NCBI GenBank assembly: GCA_036387415.1
Contig: DASVTU010000011.1
Location: 1 to 64,000 of the forward strand
Length of the DNA stretch: 64,000 nucleotides
Direction of reading: 5' to 3'
Source: DASVTU01 sp036387415
GTDB lineage: Bacteria > Acidobacteriota > Blastocatellia > Pyrinomonadales > Pyrinomonadaceae
The notes below the pieces were generated by a model. That model saw only the letters and a program-made list of their open reading frames with translations. It had not been told where the DNA came from and searched no databases. The translations under genes and the position numbers were made by a program. Below, piece after piece: positions 36,037-45,152 of the stretch; positions within the stretch are counted from its first letter, which is position 1, and every line of letters starts with the position of its first letter.

Positions 36037-37773
36037 CTAGAGTAACTCGTCTGACAGCTTGGCCACAGTGCGGTTAGTTATCAGGTCTCGCACAGTGAAC
36101 ATGAGGCCGTGCTTGCGTGCCTCGTTCACAACCTGTGCCGCGCCGAGGCTGGTGCCGCCGAGCGCGAAAAAGTCGTCACCCACGCCGACCGCGGTTTCCG
36201 TACCAGAATAGCGCGCGAACAGATCGCACAGCAACTTCTGCTCTGGCGTTCGCGGTGCGCGGAATGATGTCGCCGAATTGAATCGCGGTACGGGCAGCGC
36301 ACGCGTGTCGAGCTTGCCGTTGGCGTTGAGCGGGAGAGTGCTCAGTTCAACGAAGATGTCAGGTACCATGTACCCTGGTAGGCTCACCGCGGCATGCTCG
36401 CGCAACTGTCGCTCATCGAGCTCGCTCCCGTCGGCGGAGACGACATACGCGACGACGTGCTGGTCGTGCACAGCAACCGCGACCTGTCCAACATCCGGGT
36501 GCCGCAGAAACACGGACTCGATCTCGCCGAGCTCGATCCGGTAACCACGGATCTTGACTTGGCTGTCCAACCGGCCGAGGAACTCCAACTTCCCGTCGGT
36601 CGATAGGCGGGCGCGGTCGCCGGTGCGGTACATCCGCGACCCCGGCTGCCCGAACGGGTCAGGGACGAACCGTTCAGCAGTCAGACCGGGACGGTGGAGG
36701 TAACCGCGTGCGAGTTGCTCACTATTGATGTAGAGTTCGCCGACCTCTCCGGCCGCGACCAGCCGAAGCTCTTCGTCCAGTACATACAGCTCGGTTGTCC
36801 ACGTCGGATAGCCGATTGCAACGGCACCCGGCTCCACGGAATCGCCCGGCCGCACGAAGTACGCGCAGCAGCCCACAGTCGCCTCGGTCGGGCCATACTC
36901 GTTGATAATCGTAACGTCTGGATGTCTGCGACGGAACTCGGCTACGGACTCGCCGAGCAACATCTCGCCGCCGACGACGAGCTCCCCTGTCGGTGCCGCG
37001 GTGTCCGGCAACGTGGAGAGCAGTGCCAGATGCGAGGGCGTGACCTTGAGGAAGTCAGGGGAGACGCTTAGCTCCTCCAGCGCACTCACGTGAACACATC
37101 CCCCTGATACCAGTGGCGTGTATAGGGTTGTGATGGTCATGTCGAAGGCTGCCGAGGACTGCAGCACCGCCAGTCCGCGCACGCTCGGGTAGTGAGCCTG
37201 CGCATAGGCGAGATAGGTGACCAATGCACGGTGTTCGATAACGACGCCTTTCGGCGTTCCGGTGGAGCCCGAGGTGTAAATGACATACGACGTATTGCCG
37301 GGCAGCAGCAGCGCCGTGCGGTCGGTGTTACCCAAGTCGCAGGGCGAACGGCCGTCCAGTAGCCGGGAGGTTTCACGGTCGTCGAGTACAACCGAGAGAA
37401 CGTCTAGACCTTCGACGACGTGCCTGTCGGCCTCAGTGGTGACGACCAGCACTGGGCGTGCGTCACGCATCATGAACGCGATGCGCTCCAGCGGGTTGTC
37501 TAATTCGATTGGAAGGTAGGCGGCACCAGACTTGAGTACGCTGAGGAAGGCGACGATCAACTCGGCAGAGCGTCGTATCACCACGGCCACCAGCTTTTCC
37601 GGCCCGGCACCGAGCGCCACCAGGTGACGAGCGAGACGGTTGGCACGTGAGTTCAGCTCAGCGTAAGTCATCGCTGCATCCGGGGTCGTCAACGCCACCG
37701 CATCAGGGGTGGCGGCGGCCTGACGCTCGAACCATTCGGGTAGCAGGACGGAGGGGATTCCAGCGTTCTCCAT
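36037..37773 (-). CDS. NRPS adenylation-carrier protein (A-T), predicted Asn-type pocket
   Basis: 578 residues. A3 YTSGSTGTPKGVVIEH, A5 NEYGPTEATVGC, A7 YRTGDRARLSTDGKLEFLGRLDSQVKIRGYRIE and A10 lysine in NANGKLDTRALP are intact. Aligning by eye to GrsA, the pocket reads D M T K V G E V G K (235, 236, 239, 278, 299, 301, 322, 330, 331, 517), one conservative change from the known Asn code DLTKLGEVGK family, so asparagine (less likely aspartate) is predicted. The carrier domain carries FFALGGTSLGAAQVV (Ser near 530). There is no condensation domain in the protein. Gap to C-T is 14 bases. Confidence 0.9.
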   Translation of the reverse strand: MENAGIPSVLLPEWFERQAAATPDAVALTTPDAAMTYAELNSRANRLARHLVALGAGPEKLVAVVIRRSAELIVAFLSVLKSGAAYLPIELDNPLERIAFMMRDARPVLVVTTEADRHVVEGLDVLSVVLDDRETSRLLDGRSPCDLGNTDRTALLLPGNTSYVIYTSGSTGTPKGVVIEHRALVTYLAYAQAHYPSVRGLAVLQSSAAFDMTITTLYTPLVSGGCVHVSALEELSVSPDFLKVTPSHLALLSTLPDTAAPTGELVVGGEMLLGESVAEFRRRHPDVTIINEYGPTEATVGCCAYFVRPGDSVEPGAVAIGYPTWTTELYVLDEELRLVAAGEVGELYINSEQLARGYLHRPGLTAERFVPDPFGQPGSRMYRTGDRARLSTDGKLEFLGRLDSQVKIRGYRIELGEIESVFLRHPDVGQVAVAVHDQHVVAYVVSADGSELDERQLREHAAVSLPGYMVPDIFVELSTLPLNANGKLDTRALPVPRFNSATSFRAPRTPEQKLLCDLFARYSGTETAVGVGDDFFALGGTSLGAAQVVNEARKHGLMFTVRDLITNRTVAKLSDELL

Positions 37774-37803
37774 GACTCCCGGTCTCTTCTGGGATGTGGT
37801 CGG

Positions 37804-38607
37804 TTATTGGGCCGTACGGCCAGCCAGCAGATTGGACACTGCCCGTGCGGTGGGGTCGTGGCGGAGCAGGTGGTGGTGCTCAACCACTATCCTGATCTCG
37901 TGCTCGACCAGATGCCTAATCGGCGCTTCGTCGCCGGGCTTGACCGAGCGGATCGCGATGTTGCGAGCCCAGATGGAGCGTGGGTCGAACCGCGTAGCCG
38001 CGACCAGATACTCCACCAGCGAGCCGAACACACCGGCTAGTTCGTCGCGAATCTCATCGTCCAAGCCAAGACGTTCAGCGGCGGTGGCTATGGTGACGGT
38101 GAAGACCTCGCCGAGCGCCGACCCGACCGAGCTGAGGTCTTCGTCACCAAACTTCTCCTGCACCCGACGGCCCGCCTCATGGAACTCGCGCAGTTCGTCC
38201 TGTGACAGCACGGAAGCCATCGCGTCGCCGACAGTGTGGAAGTCACGGTAGAGGCCGAGGGCATTGGGCAGTTCGGGATCAAGGAGTATCAGCAGCGGCT
38301 CGTCCTGCCAAGTGGCGATACGCTCGGCCATCTCCGCAGCGAAGACCGCGCCCGCGCAGTAGCCGAGTACGGCACGCACCGTCTGGCTACTCCGCCGAAC
38401 ATCGCCCAGCCACCAGTCCACGTAGCCCGTCGAGGCGACCTGCTGGGGGGCGGGCGGCAGCGCCTCCCACACGGTCATCGGCGGATCGAGCCGCGGCACG
38501 AGGTCGTGGAATCCTGCTTGCAGCCGACCCGTGTTGCTGAAGTCTAACGCGAGCACCAAGCGCGGATCCTGACCTTTACTCAGGATTTTCCACGAATTCT
38601 CAGCCAT
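37804..38607 (-). CDS. thioesterase-like alpha/beta-hydrolase with Cys nucleophile
   Basis: 267 residues. The fold resembles NRPS/PKS thioesterases: LVLALDFSNTGRLQAGFHDLVPRLDP, VWEALPP, a nucleophile elbow VLGYCAGAVFAAEMAERI with Cys84 in the place of Ser, LLILLDPELPNAL (acidic residue) and a C-terminal VEHHHLLRHD with the candidate His. Cysteine in the elbow occurs in some macrocyclising or chain-transferring thioesterases. It may release or transfer the peptide made by the A-T and C-T proteins. It lies 30 bases upstream of the A-T gene in the same leftward operon. Confidence 0.7.
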   Translation of the reverse strand: MAENSWKILSKGQDPRLVLALDFSNTGRLQAGFHDLVPRLDPPMTVWEALPPAPQQVASTGYVDWWLGDVRRSSQTVRAVLGYCAGAVFAAEMAERIATWQDEPLLILLDPELPNALGLYRDFHTVGDAMASVLSQDELREFHEAGRRVQEKFGDEDLSSVGSALGEVFTVTIATAAERLGLDDEIRDELAGVFGSLVEYLVAATRFDPRSIWARNIAIRSVKPGDEAPIRHLVEHEIRIVVEHHHLLRHDPTARAVSNLLAGRTAQ

Positions 38608-38787
38608 AGTGATTCCTTCGGAAGACCTCTGTGCACTGGCAACTCCAAGTGGGTGATCAGGTCACCGAAGTCGCCAGTACCCGCAGTGTACTAGCTGCCC
38701 CTAGCGTAGCCGAGTTGTGCACGGCGAACTGCCGCTCGACCAAGATAAAACCGCGAGTGAGAATTCACGCCAGCTTGAGGGTACATA

Positions 38788-40281
38788 TCACGGTGTGGGA
38801 ACCATCTCAGGCGGTACCTCCCGCAACGTGCCGAACGCTCGTGATACCTTGACCCATGTGCTGGCAATCTCAGCCAGCTCGGCCTCCTCAATGCTCAACC
38901 CCCGGTCGGACAATGCCGCGGCGAGCCACTCGCGCTGGTCTTCACCGCCCGGCCCGGAATGCAGCTCCGCTAACGCGACGGGAGTGACGGCCGGATCGGG
39001 TTGGGGAGCGCGCAGGTGCCATTCGGTCTGCCACTGGTAGCAATCGGCGATGGCGGCGAGCGCGAAGTCGTCTCCCGGCTTTCCGGCCAGTTGCAGGGAT
39101 AACGGCAGGCCGTCCGTGCCGAAGCCCATGGGCACGGCGATGGCCGGGAAGCCGACCGCGTTCCAAGTGCTGGGCAGCCAAGAGACTGCCTGCATGGCAA
39201 CCGGGTCGTCGTATCGGGCCGCGGTGGTCGGCCAAGTCGGCGTCGCGATGACCGCGACGTCGTCGAATGTAGCGCGTAGGCTGTGTGTTGTCCGCCGCCG
39301 AAATCCCTGCGCCCGGTTATAAGTCGCCTCAGTTACCAAGCCACCGAGCGCGACGAGGCGGCGGAATGGGCGGCTGAACTCAGGCCAGCACCGCCGTAGA
39401 TTCTCGCCGTGTACCTCGAAAGCCTCGGCCAGCATGGTCACGAGTTGAGCGGCGAATAGCGGGAACACCTCGTTTAGCGCGACATCAGCGATCTCGGCAC
39501 CAGCCGTGCGTAAGGATTCCAGCGCGCGGTCGAAGGCGGCGGCGCAGTCCGTGGACAGCCCGGCGGCCTTCTCCAGCAGCTCGAACGGCACGCCCACGCG
39601 AACCCCAAACAAGTCCCGCCGCCAGGCCACAGGGTGCTCGGCGCGTCCCGCCATGACGGCGAGCACGCTCGTTGCCCCTCGAACCGTGCGGGCCAGCGAG
39701 CCGACCGTGTCCAGCGAACGGCTCAGCGGTCGGCATCCTTCCAACGGCACTAGGCCATAGGTCGGCTTGAACCCGGTCACCCCGCACAGTGCGGCCGGGA
39801 TGCGAATGCTGCCATTGGTGTCGGTGCCGATAGCGGCGTCGAACAGTTCAACCGGAATGCCGTTTGCGCTGCCGCAGCTTGAGCCGCCGGTCCAGCGGTC
39901 GGGGTCCCACGGGTTGCGAGGCACCGGAAAGTCCAGTGCCGGATCTGGCCGGGACAACCCATGCTCAGCCATCGAGGTCTTGCCGAGCACCACCGAACCC
40001 GCCTCGCGCAGCCGGGCTACTATGGTGGCGTCCCGACCAGCCCACCACCGTTCGTCGTAAACTTTGCTCTGCCCGGTGGCGACCTTCTCGCGGGTGGCGA
40101 GGATGTCCTTCACACCGATGAGGACGCCGTGCAGCGGTCCAGTCTCTCCGTCGGCCGAATCCAGCTCGGTGGCCGTAGTCGCGGCCTCCACGGGAAAGCG
40201 CGTTAGGTAGCTCCCTAGCAACGGGTCGAGGCAATCGGCCCGGTAAAACGCTTCGGCAACTCTGGTTCGGACGTTCTCCAC
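38788..40281 (-). CDS. amidase-signature family enzyme
   Basis: 497 residues, GTG start behind GGGAGAG. The Ser-cisSer-Lys machinery is visible: Lys in LHGVLIGVKDILAT, the cis-Ser in WTGGSSCGSANGIPV and nucleophile Ser in IGTDTNGSIRIPAALCGVTGFKPTYG. The family hydrolyses or transfers amides and includes GatA, indoleacetamide hydrolase and cluster-encoded acyltransferases. As first gene of the NRPS operon it could remove a protecting acyl group, install an amide, or degrade the product for self-protection. Glutaminase partner genes (GatB, GatC) are absent, so a GatCAB role is unlikely. Confidence 0.88.
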   Translation of the reverse strand: MENVRTRVAEAFYRADCLDPLLGSYLTRFPVEAATTATELDSADGETGPLHGVLIGVKDILATREKVATGQSKVYDERWWAGRDATIVARLREAGSVVLGKTSMAEHGLSRPDPALDFPVPRNPWDPDRWTGGSSCGSANGIPVELFDAAIGTDTNGSIRIPAALCGVTGFKPTYGLVPLEGCRPLSRSLDTVGSLARTVRGATSVLAVMAGRAEHPVAWRRDLFGVRVGVPFELLEKAAGLSTDCAAAFDRALESLRTAGAEIADVALNEVFPLFAAQLVTMLAEAFEVHGENLRRCWPEFSRPFRRLVALGGLVTEATYNRAQGFRRRTTHSLRATFDDVAVIATPTWPTTAARYDDPVAMQAVSWLPSTWNAVGFPAIAVPMGFGTDGLPLSLQLAGKPGDDFALAAIADCYQWQTEWHLRAPQPDPAVTPVALAELHSGPGGEDQREWLAAALSDRGLSIEEAELAEIASTWVKVSRAFGTLREVPPEMVPTP

Positions 40282-40780
40282 GACTCGGCTCTCCCTGTCA
40301 CATCCGCTCCCCTTAACTCGACTCTGCTCGGCTTCTATCAGATGCAGAGCGTAATGAACGCCTGTTCCCTGCTCTTACCCTGACTGTACTAACCACAAGC
40401 GTCAAAGTCAATAAGGTCTCCATCTGACCGCTTATCACTTTTAGGAGAGTAAAAGATGAGGGTTCATAATCCACGATAAGAGTTTAGGTGTCAGCCACAA
40501 CTTCTTACTGGAGAAAGATTATGAACCTGCTGCGAAGAGACCCACGCCCTCTCTTCTTTGTTGTTAAGGCCCTTCCGCCGCTTCCCGCAGAAGACCTGCG
40601 CCGCACTCATCGCCGCCTTGTGCTAGAGCGCGCAGGCGTCGAGCTTCGCCAACGGCGGCCGACGGGCAACTCTACAAGAACCGATGGCTACCAAGACAGG
40701 CGACGCCGGTGTAGAATGCGAATCGGCCTTGCTCGGTTCTCCGCTCGTAAACGTCTTCTTGGCAGAAACACTATACGCGG
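40282..40780. other. about 500 bases at the cluster edge without a recognisable gene
   Basis: A frame from ATG 40521 (MNLLRRDP...) is Arg-rich and ends soon. The composition changes from the neat codon pattern of the cluster; this is probably decayed mobile DNA continuing into the IS481-like remnant. Confidence 0.35.
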
Positions 40781-41280
40781 AGGAGGGCAGGGCGTGACAG
40801 GCCGACCTTCGCAGGTACTGCGGCACTGAGTTCGTCTGCTCGTGGAGGCGCAGTGCCTACAGCGAGTCCGTTAAGGTGTTGGAGTCGGCGCGCGGACTCT
40901 CTCACACGACGACCCCGCCGCGCACACTCTTGGCAGAGTAACGTAGAGACAGCCCCCCAACCCCCTCGTCGAGGACGAGTTCTACGACGTCGAGCGCTTC
41001 CGCTCAAGGGCGGACTTCATCCAGAAGGCCGAGGCTTACAACACTGTGGTTCTTTAACGTCGGCGGGGGAAGAAACGGCGGGAAGGAGCACCGGACGCAC
41101 TGGGAAATCAGCCACGAAAGAGAGCCGTAGCTCGACGCGGCGGTCTGTGCGCTGGTGCCTATGTTCCTCGACGAGTTGTTCATGCGCAAGCTCGATTCTA
41201 AGCTGTTGTGGGGTACGATGTTATTCCGCATTCTTGTCTCCACCTGCCTCGACGCAAGGGGTAGAGGTCGGCATGAATCG
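40780..41280 (+). pseudogene. decayed IS481-like / integrase-core transposase
   Basis: No long frame, but fragments in successive frames give a DDE-integrase C-terminal half in order: GTEFVCSWR (after a QxD-like stretch), an H-T-x-x-PPRT segment, EFYDVERFRSRADFIQKAEAY, FNVGGGRNGGKEHRTHWEI and ALVPMFLDELFMRKLDSK. At least three frameshifts and two stops interrupt it. It is not active. It separates the amidase operon from the aminotransferase gene. Confidence 0.6.
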
Positions 41281-41587
41281 CCCCGCGTTGATGTCTGAAT
41301 GTGCTCGGTTGTGGGAGTTGGAGCGTGAGAACCGCAAGCTGCGCGTCCACCGCTTGAGCGGGTCGGTAGGGCAGGTCACCACTTGCGGCGACAACGCCGC
41401 AAACCCTCTATCTTCGGTGCAGGCAGTCTAGCCAGGGCAAGTGCGTCCTTACTATAATGTTGAGTGGCGTCTGCGGGTCGAGGTAGGAGCGCCTCGCGGC
41501 CGGTTTTAACTTGACCTCATATCCAGGGAGTTCCTTGAGTCTCTACCGGCTGGGCCAACTGGACTAGCTCGGGCCACGGGTGCTGTG

Positions 41588-42619
41588 ATGATTGACCTCT
41601 CCATTGGAACGATAGGCAGTTCGTTTCTGCCTGGTCTGGATGTTGCCCCCTCATGCCGCTACGCACCGCGCGATGGCTTACCCGCTCTGCGGGAACTGAT
41701 CGCTTCAGTGGAGCATGTACCGTATGAGAGCGTCCTAGTCACAGCCGGAGCGGCCTCAGGCCTAAGTGCCTGCTTCAGCCTATCGACACCCGGAAAGGTT
41801 CTCCTGCCTCGTCCCTATTTCTCACCGTATCTCCAACTCGCCCGTTTCTTCGGCCACGAGCCGATATATTATGACGCGAGCGATGTGCCGGATCACTCAA
41901 TGGTGATGCGACTGGCGAATCTCGTTGATGAAACATGCCATTGTATAGTGTGGAACTATCCGCACAACCCGACGGGTAATTTGGACCATCACCTAGACCT
42001 CTCCATATTAGCGGAGAAGTGTTCAAAAGTGGGCGCGCTCCTTATTAATGATCGGGTCTACAACAAATTGCTCCTAGGCGGCATCAACTTCGATGGACAC
42101 CGCCCCTTGTTACCGTCCGAAATACGCATACACAGCTTCTCGAAGGCGTACGGCTTGGCTGGTGAGCGGGTCGGATATGCGCTCGCTGAAAAGCAGATGT
42201 GTGCTCGGTTACGGGATTCACACTGGTCACTTGTCGGATCGACATCTTGGGCAGGCCAACTCATGGCAATTGAAGCCCTCAAAAGCGATGGCAGAGCGTG
42301 GCTCGATTCTACCCTACGGTCACTTTCCCGGATGCGCGACTTGGTAAGTAAACAGCTGGCGAGCATACCGCGGCTCGTCCCGAACTTGCCCGACGCGGGG
42401 GTCTTCTTTTGGGTTCAGATACAGGAACTCTCCGGCCAGCGCTTTATATCGGAGCTCCTCGACCGGGGCGTGGTCGTAGCGCCCGGCCACATGTTCGGGG
42501 ACGAATCAGGGCAGCGCTTCAGGATGTGCTTCGCGTTACCGGAGAATGTTATGGCTAAGGCTCTTACCGTTTTCAGAGCTACCGCTGACTGCTGCCAGCA
42601 AAGATTAGACGACTGTTGA
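41588..42619 (+). CDS. class I/II PLP aminotransferase
   Basis: About 343 residues from the ATG at 41588 (a GTG three bases earlier is possible). Fold type I features: RYAPRDGLPALRELI, GAASGLSACFSL, CIVWNYPHNPTGNLD (substrate/PLP region), NDRVYNKLL (Asp-x-x-Tyr), PLP lysine in IHSFSKAYGLAGERVGY and a C-terminal RFRMCFALPE carboxylate-binding Arg. It lacks the N-terminal extension of housekeeping AspC/Aro8 enzymes. It could supply an amino acid or aminated building block to the cluster, although the IS remnant between them leaves membership open. Confidence 0.85.
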   Translation: MIDLSIGTIGSSFLPGLDVAPSCRYAPRDGLPALRELIASVEHVPYESVLVTAGAASGLSACFSLSTPGKVLLPRPYFSPYLQLARFFGHEPIYYDASDVPDHSMVMRLANLVDETCHCIVWNYPHNPTGNLDHHLDLSILAEKCSKVGALLINDRVYNKLLLGGINFDGHRPLLPSEIRIHSFSKAYGLAGERVGYALAEKQMCARLRDSHWSLVGSTSWAGQLMAIEALKSDGRAWLDSTLRSLSRMRDLVSKQLASIPRLVPNLPDAGVFFWVQIQELSGQRFISELLDRGVVVAPGHMFGDESGQRFRMCFALPENVMAKALTVFRATADCCQQRLDDC

Positions 42620-42818
42620 TAGAACAATTTTGTGAGCATCACGGAGCGTAATGAATTTGCCCACGCTTGCCGCATTGACGTTACTGAAGACGATGCCGGC
42701 GAGCGACATCATAGGTGACGACATCGCTCTGGCGAGACGACTTGACGTATTTAACATCTTGCACTCTGGCGCGCATTCATTGCACCCCGCACAGACGCGA
42801 ACGGGGGGTCATTAGCCT

Positions 42819-43775
42819 TCAGAACTTAACTACATCTCCGCTCGCGCCTAAAGAATCACGGTGCAGTTCCTCTATCCATTCCCTAAAACGCTGCTCCGGC
42901 AGCTTGTTGTACTTATATCTTTGACAGTCATCCAACTCATGACAGACTCTTTCAAACAACTCCATAGTCTTTAACAAGCTGTTCCAACTATCAGCTTCAT
43001 CATAACGCCCGTAAATGAACTTGAGGCTCTCAACAATCTTCGGGTCGGCCCACTTCTCGATGTATCGACCATAATGCCATGTCTCGAATTGCCAGCCGTT
43101 AATACACTTGGCGTGCCACTCCAACAATGTCAGCAGATTTAGTTTCAAAAAATGATCGCTTTCAATCTTCGCTGTAAGAAACTCCCTTTTGTAGAGCTTG
43201 ATTGCCATCCTCATAGCGGTCTGCCAGAATTGGTGTATCTGTTCCTCAAACTTTTGAAGCGTGGGCGCGCCCGGCGGCACATACCTAAACTCAGCCTCTA
43301 TGAAACTTAATTTACCTCCATAATTGTCTTTATCCACCAACACAGACATTCCCCTACGCAGGTAGAAGGCGAAGGTCCTGATAACCTTTTCTCTTCTGGT
43401 GCGGAAGGAAGAGGGCAGCTTGCTGCGCAGCTTTGTGTTAAACCGGGCATACCTGTATGCCCGGTCAAGCACTCTGACATTAACAGGCGTGACATCCATG
43501 CCTACGCCATTTTCAAAGAAGACTCTTTTGACGAAAGTATTATTGCCAACTTGAAACCCGGTGTAGCAGGAGAGCAGTTTACCGATTTCTTCGAGCCATT
43601 CCCCTTCGTTCTTATATTTTTGAGGGTCGGTCGTAAACAGTAGAACGTCAATATCCGACAACCTGTCGGCAGGGTTCAGCGCTCTGGCCGACGAGCCCAT
43701 CAGCACGACGGCGCGCATCAGGTCGTTTCTCTCCGCCCAGTCTTTGAGTCTGTCGAGGGTTTCGGGAATACTCAT
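42819..43775 (-). CDS. ANT(6)-like nucleotidyltransferase (aminoglycoside-adenylyltransferase type)
   Basis: 318 residues. The nucleotidyltransferase core is VVLMGSSARALNPADRLSDIDVLLF (residues about 23-47; Gly-Ser and Asp-x-Asp metal site), followed by DVTPVNVRVLDRAY and a helical C-terminal domain with KEFLTAKIESDHFLKLNLLTLLEWHAKC and HYGRYIEKWADP, the layout of streptomycin adenylyltransferases (AadE/AadK, about 285-300 aa). Members transfer AMP to a hydroxyl of streptomycin. Whether this one acts on an antibiotic is unknown; housekeeping-like NTases with this layout are common. It is isolated, with its own promoter region beside a MITE copy. Confidence 0.75.
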   Translation of the reverse strand: MSIPETLDRLKDWAERNDLMRAVVLMGSSARALNPADRLSDIDVLLFTTDPQKYKNEGEWLEEIGKLLSCYTGFQVGNNTFVKRVFFENGVGMDVTPVNVRVLDRAYRYARFNTKLRSKLPSSFRTRREKVIRTFAFYLRRGMSVLVDKDNYGGKLSFIEAEFRYVPPGAPTLQKFEEQIHQFWQTAMRMAIKLYKREFLTAKIESDHFLKLNLLTLLEWHAKCINGWQFETWHYGRYIEKWADPKIVESLKFIYGRYDEADSWNSLLKTMELFERVCHELDDCQRYKYNKLPEQRFREWIEELHRDSLGASGDVVKF

Positions 43776-43828
43776 TTTTTCACGATAATTAAAGCATAAC
43801 CCCTACGTCAAGAAGTTTCCCCACCGGG

Positions 43829-43957
43829 GAATCTCTAAATCATAGCCGTCAGCAGGGCAGGATAGCGCGGGTACTTGCCTTTTCCGAGTTGACGTGCGCT
43901 GCTAGAACGCACGGACAGGTTCTAGTGCCCTCGTGAGCACCTCGATGCAGCGCGAGC
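43829..43957. mobile_element. second, diverged and truncated MITE copy
   Basis: The end GAATCTCTAAATCATAGC (43829-43846) and about 110 bases after it match the reverse complement of the 150-bp element at 30880-31029 (for example the CGTCAGCAGGGCAGGATAGC segment and GTTCTAGTGCCCTCGTGAGC). The far terminal repeat is lost or unrecognisable. Confidence 0.82.
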
Positions 43958-44378
43958 GGCGGCCTACTTAGTCGTCCATGAAAAAGTCTGAGGCAGACGA
44001 AACCGATGAGCAAAATGTAGTGTGTGGCGCTCATCTTAGGCAGCCGCGGACGCCTGTCTTGAATATGGACGGCCAGACGAAGTGACATCAGGCGGAGGTT
44101 ACTCTGCCGGAGCAAGTTCGGGCATAGTGACCTCTGCCTGAGCGATGATGGCGGTCGGGCGCGGAGCGCGGTCTACCAAGTTGAAAAGTTTCGTCAGGGC
44201 GTGGCAGTGACTCTGTGTCAGTTGCCACGGCAGAGCGCCCATGCACGCTCGGGATTGTATACTCACCGCGGATTCAACAATACTTCACGGGAACCAGCTG
44301 ACGCGACTATCGGCAAGGGTGAGGGGTTTGCTATTCACTAACCATCCTCGCCCGGAGTTCATTTGTCGCCTCAAACCT
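43958..44378. other. about 420 bases without a gene between NTase genes
   Basis: Short frames only (a minus-strand one at 43849-44115 reads through the MITE). No family signature or RNA gene seen; probably mobile-element debris plus the 3' region of the following minus-strand operon. Confidence 0.35.
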
Positions 44379-45152
44379 TCAAAGGCGAGTGCGCCTACTT
44401 TCAATTATCCGGTCGTGCAAATTCTCTACGAAGATCAACATCTCTCGGAGAAGCCCCCTTAGGTCACTTAGCTCCTCGCGCGGCTCGGTCTGGTTTCTGA
44501 AAGACTCAATCCTTTTTAGGACGCTGGTGTCGAGATTGGGGAGCGCCTTCTCCAACTCTACGACGGCTCGTGACGCCTCGACGGAAATGCCTAAGGCAAA
44601 GCAAGCCATGATGGTCATAAACTTTTTGAGCGAGATTAAGCGGTGAATAATGTCCAGACGATCTTGGGGCGTCCAGTCCTCCCTGCTCAGGTATACTGTG
44701 AGGACGTGCGCCATACTCCGGCGCCCCTCAAAAAAAGCATTGGCAGTGACGGCGCGGCTCAACTCCCTGCTGCGGATCCGGGGTCGAATGTCTTCACCAC
44801 AGAGCACTTGGCTCGTCTTTTCCGATTCCCAACTCGACATATATGGTGCCGGATAGCAACTGGCCTCGGCTTGACTGAAATAAAAGAATGGGTGGAACGG
44901 TATTCCCTTCCGTGAAATTCGCCGGCAGGATTCGACCATAATTTCGAGCGTCTTGAGAAATCGCTCCTTATCCTGGAAGACTTCGTCGCGTAAGAAAACT
45001 GTAGCATCGAGCAGGTCACTTTTGCCGGGGTTGATTCTCTTACACGCGACCGAGCCGTACAGAAGAATGCTCACCACGTCATCGCCCAGCGGGTGCATGT
45101 CAGCGACGAAGTCATGGACAGCCCGCTCGTAATCTTCAGTAGTGACATTCAT
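44379..45152 (-). CDS. nucleotidyltransferase-fold protein of unknown substrate
   Basis: About 257 residues from the ATG at 45152 (GAGGAG about nine bases upstream), which overlaps the stop of the preceding gene by one base. The first domain has the NTase strand VVSILLYGSVACKRINPGKSDLLDATVFL: the Gly-Ser is present but the metal Asp pair appears as D-L-L-D-A-T, so activity is uncertain. The C-terminal half is all-helical (SRELSRAVTANAFFEGRRSMAHVL, RLISLKKFMTIMACFALG), similar in layout to HEPN/KNTase-C helices. No known product assigned. It is co-transcribed with the gene upstream. Confidence 0.6.
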   Translation of the reverse strand: MNVTTEDYERAVHDFVADMHPLGDDVVSILLYGSVACKRINPGKSDLLDATVFLRDEVFQDKERFLKTLEIMVESCRRISRKGIPFHPFFYFSQAEASCYPAPYMSSWESEKTSQVLCGEDIRPRIRSRELSRAVTANAFFEGRRSMAHVLTVYLSREDWTPQDRLDIIHRLISLKKFMTIMACFALGISVEASRAVVELEKALPNLDTSVLKRIESFRNQTEPREELSDLRGLLREMLIFVENLHDRIIESRRTRL

